From Pseudomonas nitroreducens (GTDB lineage Bacteria > Pseudomonadota > Gammaproteobacteria > Pseudomonadales > Pseudomonadaceae), in the NCBI RefSeq assembly GCF_014204515.1, contig NZ_JACHLI010000033.1:1-64000 (forward strand): DNA of 64,000 nucleotides, in the 5' to 3' direction. Within the stretch, counting starts at the first letter, position 1, and each line of letters starts with the position of its first letter. A model generated the notes under the pieces. The model saw only the letters and a program-made list of their open reading frames with translations. It was not told the DNA's origin and made no database searches. The position numbers and the translations under genes were made by a program. Below, one piece after another: positions 44,553 through 53,515 of this stretch.

Positions 44553-44577
44553 AGTAGCAGGCTGCAGCATGGTGGAC

Positions 44578-44943
44578 TCAGCCCAGGCAGAACACGCGCA
44601 GGCGATGACCATCCGGGTCGAGCGCGGTGAAGGTGTAGCCGAAGTCCATCTGCGTCGGCGCCTGGACGATCTCGACGCCGTGCTGCTGCCAGTCACGGTG
44701 CAGGCGCAGGACTTCGGCATGGCTTTGCGCCGCAATCCCCAGCTCGCTGCCGCCCGCCTTCGCCTCGGCGCTCGGCTGAACGCCACTGCGCGACCAGAGA
44801 CCGAGCTTCAGGCCATTGTCGAAGACGAACAGGGCGAAGGTCGCCTGGCTGTCCACCGGGCCGCGCTGCAGAAGCTCAGTGTAGAAAGCCGCACTGCGCT
44901 CGGCATCGTCGACGTAGAAAATGATCATGTTCGGGCTGACCAT
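44578..44943 (-). CDS. VOC-superfamily (glyoxalase/bleomycin-resistance fold) protein
   Basis: A 121-residue single-domain protein of the vicinal oxygen chelate fold. Visible blocks are NMIIFYVDDAERSAAFYTELL at the start and DFGYTFTALDPDGHRLRVFCLG at the end. The metal-binding residues cannot be assigned with certainty. It is encoded 87 bp downstream of a YafY-type regulator on the same strand, a common pairing. It seems unrelated to the hydroxyproline genes on either side. Confidence 0.85.
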   Translation of the reverse strand: MVSPNMIIFYVDDAERSAAFYTELLQRGPVDSQATFALFVFDNGLKLGLWSRSGVQPSAEAKAGGSELGIAAQSHAEVLRLHRDWQQHGVEIVQAPTQMDFGYTFTALDPDGHRLRVFCLG

Positions 44944-45030
44944 GGAAACTCCTTGCGATTGAATGAACCGGCCTCGTTGCCGGTCATCGCAGGCTATGGC
45001 GTAGCCGTGTCAGATTCTGTCAGCAGTCGT

Positions 45031-45720
45031 TCACTGCACGGCGATGTCGTGCTGCGCGTACCAGTCCCTGAGCAGCGCCTGACGCTGACGCGGGTAGCGC
45101 TCCGCCAGGCCGCTGACCCGCTCCATGCGGTCCAGGCGGAAGTGCCGCAGGTCCTGGCGCAGCTCGCACCAGGCCATGACCACGCGGACCTGCTCGAAGT
45201 AGCCCAGGCCGAACGGCCAGACCACCCGCTCGGTGAGCCGGCCGGCGGCGTCCCGGTAGGCGAACTGCAGCTTGCCCTGCCGGCGGATGCTGTCGCGCAC
45301 CTGCCCCAGCAGTTCATCCGATACGCCCTCGACCGGCCGGCTGCCCACCAGCAGGGCATTGCTCTCCAGCTCCAGGCGCAGGTTGGCCGGCAGCACCGAG
45401 CCGACTTTCGCCAGCACGTCCCGCGCGGCCGACGCCAGGCCACGGTCGCCATGCCGGCTGACCCAGCGCATGCCCAGCACCAGCGCCTCGATCTCTTCCA
45501 GCGAGAACATCAGCGGTGGCAGTTCGAAGCCCGGCCGCAGCACGTAGCCCACGCCCGCCTCGCCCTCGATATGGGCGCCCTGCTGCTGCAACGTGGCGAT
45601 GTCGCGGTACAGCGTACGCAGGCTGACGCCCAGCTCGGCGGCCAGTGCCCGCCCCGATACCGGAAGACGATGGCGCCGCAACACCTGCAGGAGGTCGAGC
45701 AGCCGCTGGGCTCGGGACAT
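45031..45720 (-). CDS. YafY/DeoR-type transcriptional regulator with WYL domain
   Basis: A 229-residue regulator. The N-terminal winged helix is clear (SRAQRLLDLLQVLRRHRLPVSGRALAAELGVSLRTLYRDIATL) and is followed by a WYL-type ligand domain (RQGKLQFAYRDAAGRLTERVVWPFGLGYF). It likely controls the VOC gene behind it. It faces away from the AraC-type gene at 45847. Confidence 0.9.
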   Translation of the reverse strand: MSRAQRLLDLLQVLRRHRLPVSGRALAAELGVSLRTLYRDIATLQQQGAHIEGEAGVGYVLRPGFELPPLMFSLEEIEALVLGMRWVSRHGDRGLASAARDVLAKVGSVLPANLRLELESNALLVGSRPVEGVSDELLGQVRDSIRRQGKLQFAYRDAAGRLTERVVWPFGLGYFEQVRVVMAWCELRQDLRHFRLDRMERVSGLAERYPRQRQALLRDWYAQHDIAVQ

Positions 45721-45846
45721 GGGGATAACTCGAAGGGTGGGATCGGCCGGCTAGTCCAGCACGCCGTCGCCAGCCCGACAACTACGACTTTACCGGCGGC
45801 CGCCGCGGCGCCCTTTCCTGCAACCTGATTGCCCCGTATCCTCGCC

Positions 45847-46626
45847 ATGTTCCGACAGCCGACCCGCCTCCCGATGCACGACCTGATCCCCCAGGGCGCC
45901 CGCGACCTGGACAGCCTGCTGCAGACCCTCCGGCAGATTTCTCCGCTGCTCGATGCCATGCCCGGCGTGGTGTTCTTCATCAAGGACACCGCGGCGCGCT
46001 ACGTGCTGGTCAACCAGACCCTGGCGCGGCGCTGCGGCGTGAAGGACGCCAGCGAACTGCTCGGGCGCACCGCCGAGGACGTCTTCCCCTCGCGCTTCGG
46101 CCCGGTCTACACCGAGCAGGACCGCCGCGTGCTGGAAACCGGCGGCCAGCTCAGCGACCAGCTGGAGCTGCACCTCTACCCCGGCCGCCAACCCGGCTGG
46201 TGCCTGACCCACAAGCTGGCGCTGCGCGATGCCAGTGGCGCGGTGATCGGCATGGCGGGGATTTCCAGCGACCTGCAGGCGGCGCAGTCCACGCATCCGG
46301 CCTATCAGCGCCTGGTGGCGGTGGACGCCTACATCCGCGAGCACTTCGACAAGCCGATCAACCTTGGCGAGCTGACCGAACTGGCCGGGCTGTCCGTGGC
46401 CCAGCTGGAGCGCCACTGCAAGCGCATCTTCCAGCTCACCCCGCGGCAGATGATCCACAAGGCCCGCCTGGGCGCGGCCACCCGGCTGCTCGGCGAAGAC
46501 CTGCCAATCACCGAGATCGCCCTGCGCTGCGGCTACACCGACCACAGCGCCTTCAGCCGCCAGTTCCGCGCGCTGACCGGGCTGTCGCCGACGCAGTATC
46601 GCGAATCGCAAACTGCTTCCAGCTGA
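45847..46626 (+). CDS. AraC-family regulator with N-terminal PAS domain
   Basis: A 259-residue protein. The PAS part spans about residues 25-140 (LDAMPGVVFFIKDTAARYVLVNQTLARRCGV, GRTAEDVFP); the C-terminal AraC DNA-binding domain starts near 150 (YIREHFDKPINLGELTELAGLSVAQLERHCKRIF) and ends with ITEIALRCGYTDHSAFSRQFRALTGLSPTQYR. The start is uncertain: TTG at 45829 and ATG at 45874 are alternatives and none has a good ribosome-binding site. P. aeruginosa hydroxyproline genes are controlled by an AraC-type protein (LhpR), so this may be the island's activator. Confidence 0.85.
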   Translation: MFRQPTRLPMHDLIPQGARDLDSLLQTLRQISPLLDAMPGVVFFIKDTAARYVLVNQTLARRCGVKDASELLGRTAEDVFPSRFGPVYTEQDRRVLETGGQLSDQLELHLYPGRQPGWCLTHKLALRDASGAVIGMAGISSDLQAAQSTHPAYQRLVAVDAYIREHFDKPINLGELTELAGLSVAQLERHCKRIFQLTPRQMIHKARLGAATRLLGEDLPITEIALRCGYTDHSAFSRQFRALTGLSPTQYRESQTASS

Positions 46627-46670
46627 CACGCTTCCGGGTTTTATCTGCTGCGAACGTTCCCCCCCCCTGG

Positions 46671-47236
46671 CGTAGGAGCGGACTCCGTCCGCGATCGGCA
46701 TCCGCCGCGCAAGAGCATCGCGGATGAATCCGCTCCTACGGAGCCTTGGCACATTGGTAGGGCGCATAACGCCCCAGGCGTTATCCGCCGTCAGACCAGC
46801 CGCAGAAATGGCGGATAAAGCGTGCCGCTTTATGCGCCCTACGGGACTGCGCATGTCGATCCTCGCGTAGGAGCGGACTCCGTCCGCGATCGGCATCCAT
46901 CGCGCAAGAGCATCGCGGATGAATCCGCTCCTACGGGGCCTTGGCACATTGGTAGGGCGCATAACGCCTACGGCGTTATCCGCCGTCAACCCAGCCGCAG
47001 TGACGGCGGATAAAGCGTTCCGCTTTATGCGCCCTGCGGGACTGCGCATGTCGATCCTCGCGTAGGAGCGGACTCCGTCCGCGATCGACATGCATCGCGC
47101 AAGAGCATCGCGGATGAATCCGCTCCTACGGGGCCTTGGCATATTGGTAGGGCGCATAACGCCTACGGCGTTATCCGCCATCAACCCAGCCGCAGTGATG
47201 GCGGATAAAGCGTTCCGCTTTATGCGCCCTACGGGG
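46671..47236. repeat. Tandem array of three about 195-bp units built of REP-type palindromes
   Basis: Three direct units begin at 46671, 46866 and 47061. Each has two palindromic modules: one with GTAGGAGCGGACTCCGTC and its partner GAATCCGCTCCTACG, the other with GTAGGGCGCATAACGC and its partner TATGCGCCCTACG. Differences between units are few. Such modules are typical intergenic REP/BIME elements. Together with the next repeat they fill most of the 970-bp gap between the AraC-type gene and the importer operon. Confidence 0.92.
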
Positions 47237-47272
47237 CTACGAAAGCGTCACCGGGGGCGACTGCGCATTGCG

Positions 47273-47343
47273 GTTCGCGAGCAAGCTCGCTCCTACGAAG
47301 AGCGGATCGTGCATGACCTGTAGGAGCGAGCTTGCTCGCGAAC
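47273..47343. repeat. REP pair in inverted orientation (BIME)
   Basis: A 24-bp perfect inverted repeat: GTTCGCGAGCAAGCTCG... (47273-47296) and its reverse complement GTAGGAGCGAGCTTGC... (47320-47343), separated by 23 bp. This is a widespread Pseudomonas REP type. The stretch 47344-47511 between it and the sigma-54 promoter shows nothing I can name. Confidence 0.9.
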
Positions 47344-47511
47344 GCTCTTGAGAGCGCTCACCGAGTGCTCCCATAAGGGGCAGCGAAACGCCTCCCTGCT
47401 TCATTTGGTAACAGCGCTCAGAACCCGCCTACAGTTAATGCGGAAGGCTCCCAGCAACCAATCCCCCGAACACCGGGCGCTGCGACCCATGGGTCACGCC
47501 CGAGTGGTTTC

Positions 47512-47527
47512 TGGCACATGCCTTGCT
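47512..47527 (+). promoter_or_regulatory. Sigma-54 promoter of the hydroxyproline importer operon
   Basis: TGGCACATGCCTTGCT matches TGGCAC-N5-TTGCW at every conserved position with the exact 10-bp GG to GC spacing. Transcription would start near 47538, inside the GTATAC operator at 47536-47549 and about 59 bp before the ATG. An RpoN activator is therefore needed; none of the two island regulators is of that type, so a global activator may act here. Confidence 0.8.
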
Positions 47528-47535
47528 CTGAAAAA

Positions 47536-47549
47536 TATCGTATACGAAA
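47536..47549. promoter_or_regulatory. GTATAC-centred operator at the importer promoter
   Basis: TATCGTATACGAAA is a near-perfect palindrome, one base off from TTTCGTATACGAAA at 53516-53529. It starts 8 bp after the -12 box and would cover the transcription start, a repressor position. Confidence 0.7.
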
Positions 47550-47596
47550 TCCATAATACAAAAACTGCTGCACAACACTGACTCAGAGAGGCCCTC

Positions 47597-48403
47597 ATGA
47601 AATTCTCCCGAATTGCTCTAGCCCTCACCGCTGTGTTTCTCGTCGGCCAGGCCCAGGCCGACAAGCTCGATGACATCATCGAATCCGGCAAGCTGCGCTG
47701 CGCCGTGACCCTGGACTTCCCGCCCATGGGTTCGCGCGATGCGCAGAACAACCCGGTCGGTTTCGACGTGGATTACTGCAACGACCTGGCGAAGGTGCTG
47801 GGCGTGACCGCCGAAGTCGTCGAGACGCCCTTCCCCGATCGCATCCCCGCGCTGGTTTCCGGCCGTGCCGACGTGATCGTCGCCTCCACCTCCGACACCC
47901 TGGAGCGCGCCAAGACAGTCGCCATGACCATTCCCTACTTCGCCTTCCAGATGGTGGTGCTGACTCGCGACGACACCGGCATCACCAAGTACGACGACCT
48001 CAAGGATCGCCCGGTGGGCAACACCAGCGGCACCTATGAAGCCATCGCGCTGGAGAAGGACGTGAAGAAATGGGCCGGCAAGGGCAGCTTCCGCGCCTAC
48101 CAGAGCCAGAACGACACCATTCTCGCCGTCGCCCAGGGCCACATCGACGCCACCGTGGTGACCAACACCGTCGCCGCCTCCACGCTCAAGTCCGGCAAGT
48201 ACAAGGGCCTGAAGGTCGTCGGTAACGCGCCCTACGTGATCGACTACGTGTCGCTGGCCGCCGCGCGCAACGAGTACGGCCTGATCCATTACCTCAACCT
48301 CTTCGTCAACCAGCAGGTCCGCACCGGCCGCTACGCCGAGCTGTACGAGAAGTGGGTGGGCGGCGCCCCGGTCGATCTCACCGTTCCCCACGTGTACTAC
48401 TGA
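47597..48403 (+). CDS. ABC importer periplasmic amino-acid-binding protein
   Basis: A 268-residue family 3 solute-binding protein with a signal peptide (FSRIALALTAVFLVGQAQA). The body has GFDVDYCNDLAKVLG, FPDRIPALVSGRADVIVASTSDTLERAKTV and GNTSGTYEA, all typical of polar amino acid receptors. It heads an operon with a fused aconitase-X-type dehydratase, two permeases and an ATPase, so the ligand is probably a hydroxyproline. A sigma-54 promoter and a GTATAC operator lie upstream. Confidence 0.93.
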   Translation: MKFSRIALALTAVFLVGQAQADKLDDIIESGKLRCAVTLDFPPMGSRDAQNNPVGFDVDYCNDLAKVLGVTAEVVETPFPDRIPALVSGRADVIVASTSDTLERAKTVAMTIPYFAFQMVVLTRDDTGITKYDDLKDRPVGNTSGTYEAIALEKDVKKWAGKGSFRAYQSQNDTILAVAQGHIDATVVTNTVAASTLKSGKYKGLKVVGNAPYVIDYVSLAAARNEYGLIHYLNLFVNQQVRTGRYAELYEKWVGGAPVDLTVPHVYY

Positions 48404-48416
48404 CGGCGGGTGCAAC

Positions 48417-50192
48417 ATGTCTTCGATGCAGGCTTCAAGGGTGCAGGACTCTCGCCTAACAGGGCGGGTCCTGATGGGGGGTAGCGCCGAAGGGGCGCTG
48501 CTCCATGCCGACACCGGGCTGAGCTTCTGGGGAGGCGTCGAGCCTTTCACGGGCGAGGTCATCGACCGCCACCATCCGCTGTCGGGCAGCTTCCTGCCCG
48601 GTCGGGTGCTGGCGATTCCCAGCGGACGCGGCTCCTGCACCGGCAGCAGCGTGATGCTGGAGATACTGCTCAACGGCCACGCTCCGGCAGCCCTGCTGCT
48701 GGCCGAGCCGGACGAGATCCTCACTCTGGGTGTACTGGTGGCGCAGGCGTTGTTCGGCCGCTCCATCCCGGTGCTGTGCCTGGGGCGCGAGGGCTTCGAG
48801 CAGTTGTCCGCGGGCGGCTGGGCCCGTATCGAAGACGGTCAGGTAACACTCACCGCCGAGCGCCCTGCCGATGGCTGGCAGGGCGTGATGGCCAGCGACG
48901 CCGGCCCGCTGCCGGAAGGCCTGGCACTGAATGCCGGCGACCATGAACTGCTCGACGGTAAACATGGCAAGGCCGCCCAGGCCGCCATGCAGATCGTCCT
49001 GCGCATGGCCGCGCTGCAAGGCGCGAAGGATTTGCTCGATGTCGCCCAGGCGCACATCGACGGTTGCATCTATACCGGCCCCGCGAGCCTGCGCTTCGCC
49101 CGCCAGCTGGCGGACTGGGGCGGCAAGGTGAAGGTGCCGACCACCCTCAATTCCATCTCCGTGGACCATCGCCGCTGGCGCGAGCTGGGCGTCGACAAGG
49201 CCTTCGGCGAACCCGCCGCTGCGCTGGGCGATGCCTACATGGAGATGGGCGCGCAAATGAGCTACACCTGCGCGCCCTACCTGCTGGACAGCAAGCCGAG
49301 CCTCGGCGAACAGGTGGTCTGGGCCGAGTCCAACGCCGTGGTCTACGCCAACAGCGTGCTCGGCGCACGCACCCTGAAATACCCCGATTACCTCGACATC
49401 TGCATCGCCCTCACCGGCCGCGCGCCGAACGTCGGCAGCCACCGCGACGAAGGCCGGCTGGCCACGCTGCGGATCGATATCGAGCTGCCGACCGGGCACG
49501 ACGAATCGATCTTCCCGCTGCTCGGCTACCACATCGGCGAGCTGTGCGGCTCGCGCATCCCGGTGGTCGACGGCCTGCAGTCGCTGGCGCCGGACAGCGA
49601 TGCGCTGAAAGCCTTCGGCGCGGCCTTCGCCACCACCTCCGCCGCCCCGATGTTCCACATCGCCGGCGTCACCCCGGAAGCGCCGGACGCCGCTACTGCA
49701 CTCGGTAACAAGGCGCCGCTGCAGCACCTGCGCGTTACCCCGGCGGACCTGATCGCCTCCTGGCGCGAGCTGGACCACGCCAGCGAGCCGACCGTGCAAC
49801 TGGTATCGCTGGGCAACCCGCACTTCTCCGCCAGCGAATGTGCAGATCTCGCCAGACTGGTCGCCGGCCGCCGCAAGCATCCGGGCGTCGCGCTGGTCAT
49901 CGCCCTCGGCCGCGCCGTGCAGGAAAAGGCCCGCGCCGCCGGCGACGTGAAGGTTCTGGAAGACTTCGGCGCGCAACTGCTCAACGACACCTGCTGGTGC
50001 ATGATCGGCGAGCCGGTGATTCCGCCGGCCTGCACCACGCTGATGACCAATTCGGCGAAGTACGCGCACTACGGTCCGGGCCTGGCCGGCCGCCAGGTGC
50101 ATTTCGGCAGTCTGGCCGCGTGCGTCGAGGCGGCCTGCAGCGGGCGCGGCGACGGCGGTGTGCCGCACTGGCTGAGCGAGGGGGTGCGCTGA
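48417..50192 (+). CDS. Fused aconitase X protein, probable cis-3-hydroxy-L-proline dehydratase
   Basis: A 591-residue single-chain AcnX. The N-terminal part (about 10-140) is the small swivelling DUF126-like domain (GGVEPFTGEVIDRHHPLSG, IPSGRGSCTGSSVMLEIL); the rest is the large DUF521-like domain (IDGCIYTGPASLRFARQL, EMGAQMSYTCAPYLL, AESNAVVYANSVLGARTLKYPDYLD). In many organisms the two are separate genes. Characterised members dehydrate cis-3-hydroxy-L-proline to pyrroline-2-carboxylate, using an iron-sulphur centre. Location inside an importer operon, 13 bp after the binding protein, and the presence of a pyrroline-2-carboxylate reductase nearby support this. Its stop overlaps the permease ATG by one base. 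Confidence 0.85.
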   Translation: MSSMQASRVQDSRLTGRVLMGGSAEGALLHADTGLSFWGGVEPFTGEVIDRHHPLSGSFLPGRVLAIPSGRGSCTGSSVMLEILLNGHAPAALLLAEPDEILTLGVLVAQALFGRSIPVLCLGREGFEQLSAGGWARIEDGQVTLTAERPADGWQGVMASDAGPLPEGLALNAGDHELLDGKHGKAAQAAMQIVLRMAALQGAKDLLDVAQAHIDGCIYTGPASLRFARQLADWGGKVKVPTTLNSISVDHRRWRELGVDKAFGEPAAALGDAYMEMGAQMSYTCAPYLLDSKPSLGEQVVWAESNAVVYANSVLGARTLKYPDYLDICIALTGRAPNVGSHRDEGRLATLRIDIELPTGHDESIFPLLGYHIGELCGSRIPVVDGLQSLAPDSDALKAFGAAFATTSAAPMFHIAGVTPEAPDAATALGNKAPLQHLRVTPADLIASWRELDHASEPTVQLVSLGNPHFSASECADLARLVAGRRKHPGVALVIALGRAVQEKARAAGDVKVLEDFGAQLLNDTCWCMIGEPVIPPACTTLMTNSAKYAHYGPGLAGRQVHFGSLAACVEAACSGRGDGGVPHWLSEGVR

Positions 50193-50857
50193 TGTTCAAC
50201 TACAGCTTCCACTGGCGCTCCGCGTTCAAGGCCCTGCCGGACATGCTCGGCGGCGCCTGGGTGACCCTGGAAACCGCCGCGCTGTCGATGATCCTCGGCG
50301 TGCTCATTGCGCTGTTGCTGACCGTCATGCGGCAGATGAAGAACCCGTTGCTCAAGGGCTTCGCCGACACCTGGGTGTCGATTGCACGCAACACCCCATC
50401 GCTGTTCCAGATCTACATCCTCTACTTCGGCCTGGGCTCCTTCGGCCTGCACGTCAGCTCCTGGGTGGCGCTGCTGGCGGGGATCACCTTCAACAACGCC
50501 GGCTACCTGGCGGAGAACTTCCGCGGCGGGCTCAAGGCCGTGCCGGACACCCAGATGCGCGCCGCGCGCTCGCTGGGCATGAGCGCCTTCCAGGCGTACC
50601 GGATGATCATCGTTCCGCAGCTGCTGCGCATCGTCTATTACCCGCTGACGAACCAGATGGTCTGGGCGGTGCTGATGACCTCGCTGGGCGTGGTGGTGGG
50701 CCTGAACAACGACCTCACCGGCGTGACCCAGGACTTCAACGTGCGCACCTTCCGCACCTTCGAGTACTTCGCCCTCGCGGCGGTCCTCTACTACATCATC
50801 GCCAAGGTCATCGTGGCGGTCGCCCGCCTGCTGAGCTGGCGGCTGTTCCGCTACTAG
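50192..50857 (+). CDS. ABC importer permease subunit 1 (polar amino acid type)
   Basis: A 221-residue HisM/ArtQ-type permease with about five membrane helices (GAWVTLETAALSMILGVLIALLLTV at the start). The ATPase-contact loop EAA-like motif reads ENFRGGLKAVPDTQMRAARSLGMS. The start at 50192 overlaps the dehydratase stop. The partner permease follows after 11 bp. Confidence 0.93.
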   Translation: MFNYSFHWRSAFKALPDMLGGAWVTLETAALSMILGVLIALLLTVMRQMKNPLLKGFADTWVSIARNTPSLFQIYILYFGLGSFGLHVSSWVALLAGITFNNAGYLAENFRGGLKAVPDTQMRAARSLGMSAFQAYRMIIVPQLLRIVYYPLTNQMVWAVLMTSLGVVVGLNNDLTGVTQDFNVRTFRTFEYFALAAVLYYIIAKVIVAVARLLSWRLFRY

Positions 50858-50868
50858 GAGAAGCACGC

Positions 50869-51519
50869 ATGTTTTCCACGAGCTTCACCGTCAACGACCT
50901 GATGTTCCTGCTGCAAGGGGCCTGGGTCACCATCAAGCTGACCGTCGGCGCCATGCTCATCGGCACCCTCGCCGGCATCGTGCTGGGCTGGCTGCGCGCC
51001 GCCCTGCCACGGGCGACGATGCCGGTCGGCTGGTTCCTCGACATCTTCCGCAGCGTGCCGCTGCTGATCCAGTTCGTGCTGTTCAACTCGCTGAAAAGCA
51101 TCGTCGGCCTGAACTGGAGCGCCTTCACCGTCGGCTGCCTGGTACTGGGCGTGTACGCGGCGGCGTTCTGCACCGAGATCATCCGCAGCGGCATCCTCGC
51201 GGTGGGCCCGAACATCCGCCGCGCCAGCCGCTCGCTGGGCCTGACCTACTGGCAGGACCTGCGCTACATCGTGCTGCCGCTGGCCGCGCGAGTGGCCTTC
51301 CCCGGCTGGCTGAACCTGGTGCTGGGGGTGATGAAGGACACCGCGCTGGTCATGTGGATCGGCATCGTCGAACTGCTCCGCGCCTCGCAGACCATCGTGA
51401 CGCGCATCCAGGAACCCCTGCTGGTGCTGTGCGTCGCCGGGGTCATCTATTACCTCATGAGTTGGGTCGTGGCGCGCCTCGGTGCCCGGCTGGAAAAAAG
51501 GTGGCAGGAAAATGATTGA
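50869..51519 (+). CDS. ABC importer permease subunit 2 (polar amino acid type)
   Basis: A 216-residue permease, homologous to the preceding subunit. Helices include QGAWVTIKLTVGAMLIGTLAGIVLGWL, and the contact loop is EIIRSGILAVGPNIRRASRSLGLT. The two permeases would form the heterodimeric channel of the importer. It overlaps the ATPase gene by 8 nt. Confidence 0.93.
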   Translation: MFSTSFTVNDLMFLLQGAWVTIKLTVGAMLIGTLAGIVLGWLRAALPRATMPVGWFLDIFRSVPLLIQFVLFNSLKSIVGLNWSAFTVGCLVLGVYAAAFCTEIIRSGILAVGPNIRRASRSLGLTYWQDLRYIVLPLAARVAFPGWLNLVLGVMKDTALVMWIGIVELLRASQTIVTRIQEPLLVLCVAGVIYYLMSWVVARLGARLEKRWQEND

Positions 51520-52234
51520 AATCGACAACGTGCACAAAGCCTACGGCGATCTGGAAGTGGTCAAGGGCGTGAGCCTGACCGTGAAGAAGGGCGAAGTGGT
51601 CTCGATCATCGGCGGCTCGGGGTCGGGCAAGTCCACCCTGCTGATGTGCATCAACGGCCTGGAGCCGATCCAGCGCGGCAAGATCCGCGTCGACGGCATC
51701 GAGGTCCACGCCAAGACCACCGACCTGAACAAGCTGCGGCAGAAGATCGGCATCGTCTTCCAGCAGTGGAACGCCTTCCCGCACCTCACCGTGCTGGAGA
51801 ACATCATGCTCGCCCCGCGCAAGGTGCTCGGCCTGTCCAAGGAGGAAGCCGAGGCGATGGCGGTCAAGCAGCTCAAGCACGTCGGCCTGGGCGACAAGCT
51901 CAAGGTGTTCCCGCAGAAGCTCTCCGGTGGGCAGCAACAGCGCATGGCGATCGCCCGCGCGCTGGCCATGTCGCCGGGCTACATGCTCTTCGACGAAGCC
52001 ACCTCGGCGCTCGACCCGCAGCTGGTGGGCGAGGTGCTCGACACCATGCGCCTGCTCGCCGAAGAGGGCATGACCATGGTCCTGGTGACCCACGAGATCC
52101 GCTTCGCCCGCGACGTGTCCGACCGCGTGGCGTTCTTCCGCGACGGGCTGGTACATGAGATCGGCTCGCCGGACCAGGTGATCGGCAATCCGCAGCGGGC
52201 GGAGACGGCGGAGTTTCTGCGGTCGGTGAATTGA
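51512..52234 (+). CDS. ABC importer ATPase subunit (polar amino acid type)
   Basis: A 240-residue ATPase of the GlnQ/HisP type. Walker A is GGSGSGKST, the signature is LSGGQQQRMAIARALA, Walker B is MLFDEATSALDP and the switch His is in LVTHEIRFARDV. The start at 51512 (MIEIDNVHKAYG) is inside the end of the permease gene. REP-type repeats follow before the next enzyme gene. Confidence 0.95.
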   Translation: MIEIDNVHKAYGDLEVVKGVSLTVKKGEVVSIIGGSGSGKSTLLMCINGLEPIQRGKIRVDGIEVHAKTTDLNKLRQKIGIVFQQWNAFPHLTVLENIMLAPRKVLGLSKEEAEAMAVKQLKHVGLGDKLKVFPQKLSGGQQQRMAIARALAMSPGYMLFDEATSALDPQLVGEVLDTMRLLAEEGMTMVLVTHEIRFARDVSDRVAFFRDGLVHEIGSPDQVIGNPQRAETAEFLRSVN

Positions 52235-52244
52235 CAGACAAGAG

Positions 52245-52374
52245 CCCCTCACCCTAGCCCTCTCCCAGAGGGAGAGGGGACTGGATCGGAGCAGGTTGAT
52301 GCCTTGGCGTCAGCCGGCACGGACGGCCCCCTCTCCCTTCGGAGCGGGGCGCGCAGCCAGGGCTGGGGAGAGGG
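52245..52374. repeat. CCCTCTCCC-type intergenic palindromic repeat
   Basis: Two CCCTCTCCC / GGGAGAGGG palindromes flank a short centre; the same family occurs at 54537-54691. It lies between the ATPase gene and the following racemase-family gene and could attenuate read-through. Confidence 0.75.
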
Positions 52375-52405
52375 AAGGCCAGCGGCACAGATTGAGGAGA
52401 CAGCA

Positions 52406-53437
52406 ATGCGTTCAAGCAAGATCATCCACGTGGTCAGCTGCCATGCCGAAGGCGAGGTCGGCGATGTCATCGTCGGCGGCGTCGCCCCGCCGCCGGGGGA
52501 TACCGTGTGGGCGCAGTCGCGCTTCATCGCCAGCGACAACGTGCTGCGCAACTTCGTCCTCAACGAACCGCGCGGCGGCGTGTTCCGCCACGTGAACCTG
52601 CTGGTGCCGCCGAAGGACCCGCGCGCGCAGATGGCCTGGATCATCATGGAGCCGGCCGACGTGCCGCCCATGTCCGGCTCCAACTCGCTGTGCGTCAGCA
52701 CCGTGCTGCTCGACAGCGGCATCCTGCCGATGCAGGAACCGCAGACGCGCCTGACCCTGGAAGCCCCCGGCGGGCTGATCGAGGTGGTCGCCGACTGCAA
52801 GGACGGCAAGGTGCAACGCGTGGAAGTGCGCAACCTGCCCTCCTTCGCCGACCAGCTCGACGCCTGGATCGAAGTGGAAGGCCTCGGCTCGCTGCAGGTG
52901 GATACCGCCTACGGCGGCGACAGCTTCGTACTGACCGACGCCCACAAGCTCGGCTTCACCCTGCACGCCTCGGAGGCCGCCGACCTGGTCGCCACCGGCC
53001 TGAAGATCACCCAGGCGGCGAACCAGCAACTGGGCTTCCAGCACCCGGAAAACCGCGACTGGGCGCACATTTCCTTCTGCCAGCTGACCGCGCCGGTGGA
53101 GCGCGTCGACGGTGTGCTGCACGGCCGCAACGCGGTGGTCATCCGCCCCGGCAAGATCGACCGCTCGCCCTGCGGCACCGGCTGCTCGGCGCGCATGGCG
53201 GTGCTGCACGCCAAGGGCCAGCTGAAGGACGGCGAGCGCTTCGTCGGCCACTCGATCATCGATTCCAAGTTCCACTGCCGCATCGACGGCCTCACCAGCG
53301 TCGGCGGCAAACCAGCAATCCACCCGTGCATTTCCGGCCGTGCCTGGATCACCGGCACCCACCAGCACCTGCTCGACCCGTCCGACCCGTGGCCCGAAGG
53401 CTACCGGCTCTCGGATACCTGGCCGAACGGTTACTGA
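52406..53437 (+). CDS. Proline racemase superfamily enzyme, Ser/Cys type, probable 3-hydroxyproline 2-epimerase
   Basis: A 343-residue member of the proline racemase superfamily. The first catalytic position reads MSGSN with Ser90 in place of Cys, and the MCGH-type His is also replaced; the second is intact (DRSPCGTG, C256). From published work on the superfamily, Cys/Cys enzymes are racemases or 4-hydroxyproline epimerases, Cys/Thr are trans-3-hydroxyproline dehydratases, and Ser/Cys includes 3-hydroxyproline epimerases. Placed behind the importer and the AcnX enzyme, it may feed a 3-hydroxyproline route. GAGGAGA precedes the ATG at 52406. A dehydratase function is not excluded. Confidence 0.78.
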   Translation: MRSSKIIHVVSCHAEGEVGDVIVGGVAPPPGDTVWAQSRFIASDNVLRNFVLNEPRGGVFRHVNLLVPPKDPRAQMAWIIMEPADVPPMSGSNSLCVSTVLLDSGILPMQEPQTRLTLEAPGGLIEVVADCKDGKVQRVEVRNLPSFADQLDAWIEVEGLGSLQVDTAYGGDSFVLTDAHKLGFTLHASEAADLVATGLKITQAANQQLGFQHPENRDWAHISFCQLTAPVERVDGVLHGRNAVVIRPGKIDRSPCGTGCSARMAVLHAKGQLKDGERFVGHSIIDSKFHCRIDGLTSVGGKPAIHPCISGRAWITGTHQHLLDPSDPWPEGYRLSDTWPNGY

Positions 53438-53515
53438 TTTCCCCTAAACGATTCCAACCCTGATTCGCCGCGTAGCGGCATCCGACGACGAAATTTCAGG
53501 TAAACCTCACTGAAC

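Noticed and set aside
46671..47236. Repeat array as a CRISPR locus
   Set aside because: Units are about 195 bp, directly adjacent and internally palindromic, with no unique spacers and no cas genes.
47344..47511. Possible small RNA or peptide before the importer promoter
   Set aside because: No promoter-terminator pair and no convincing reading frame with a ribosome-binding site could be seen.
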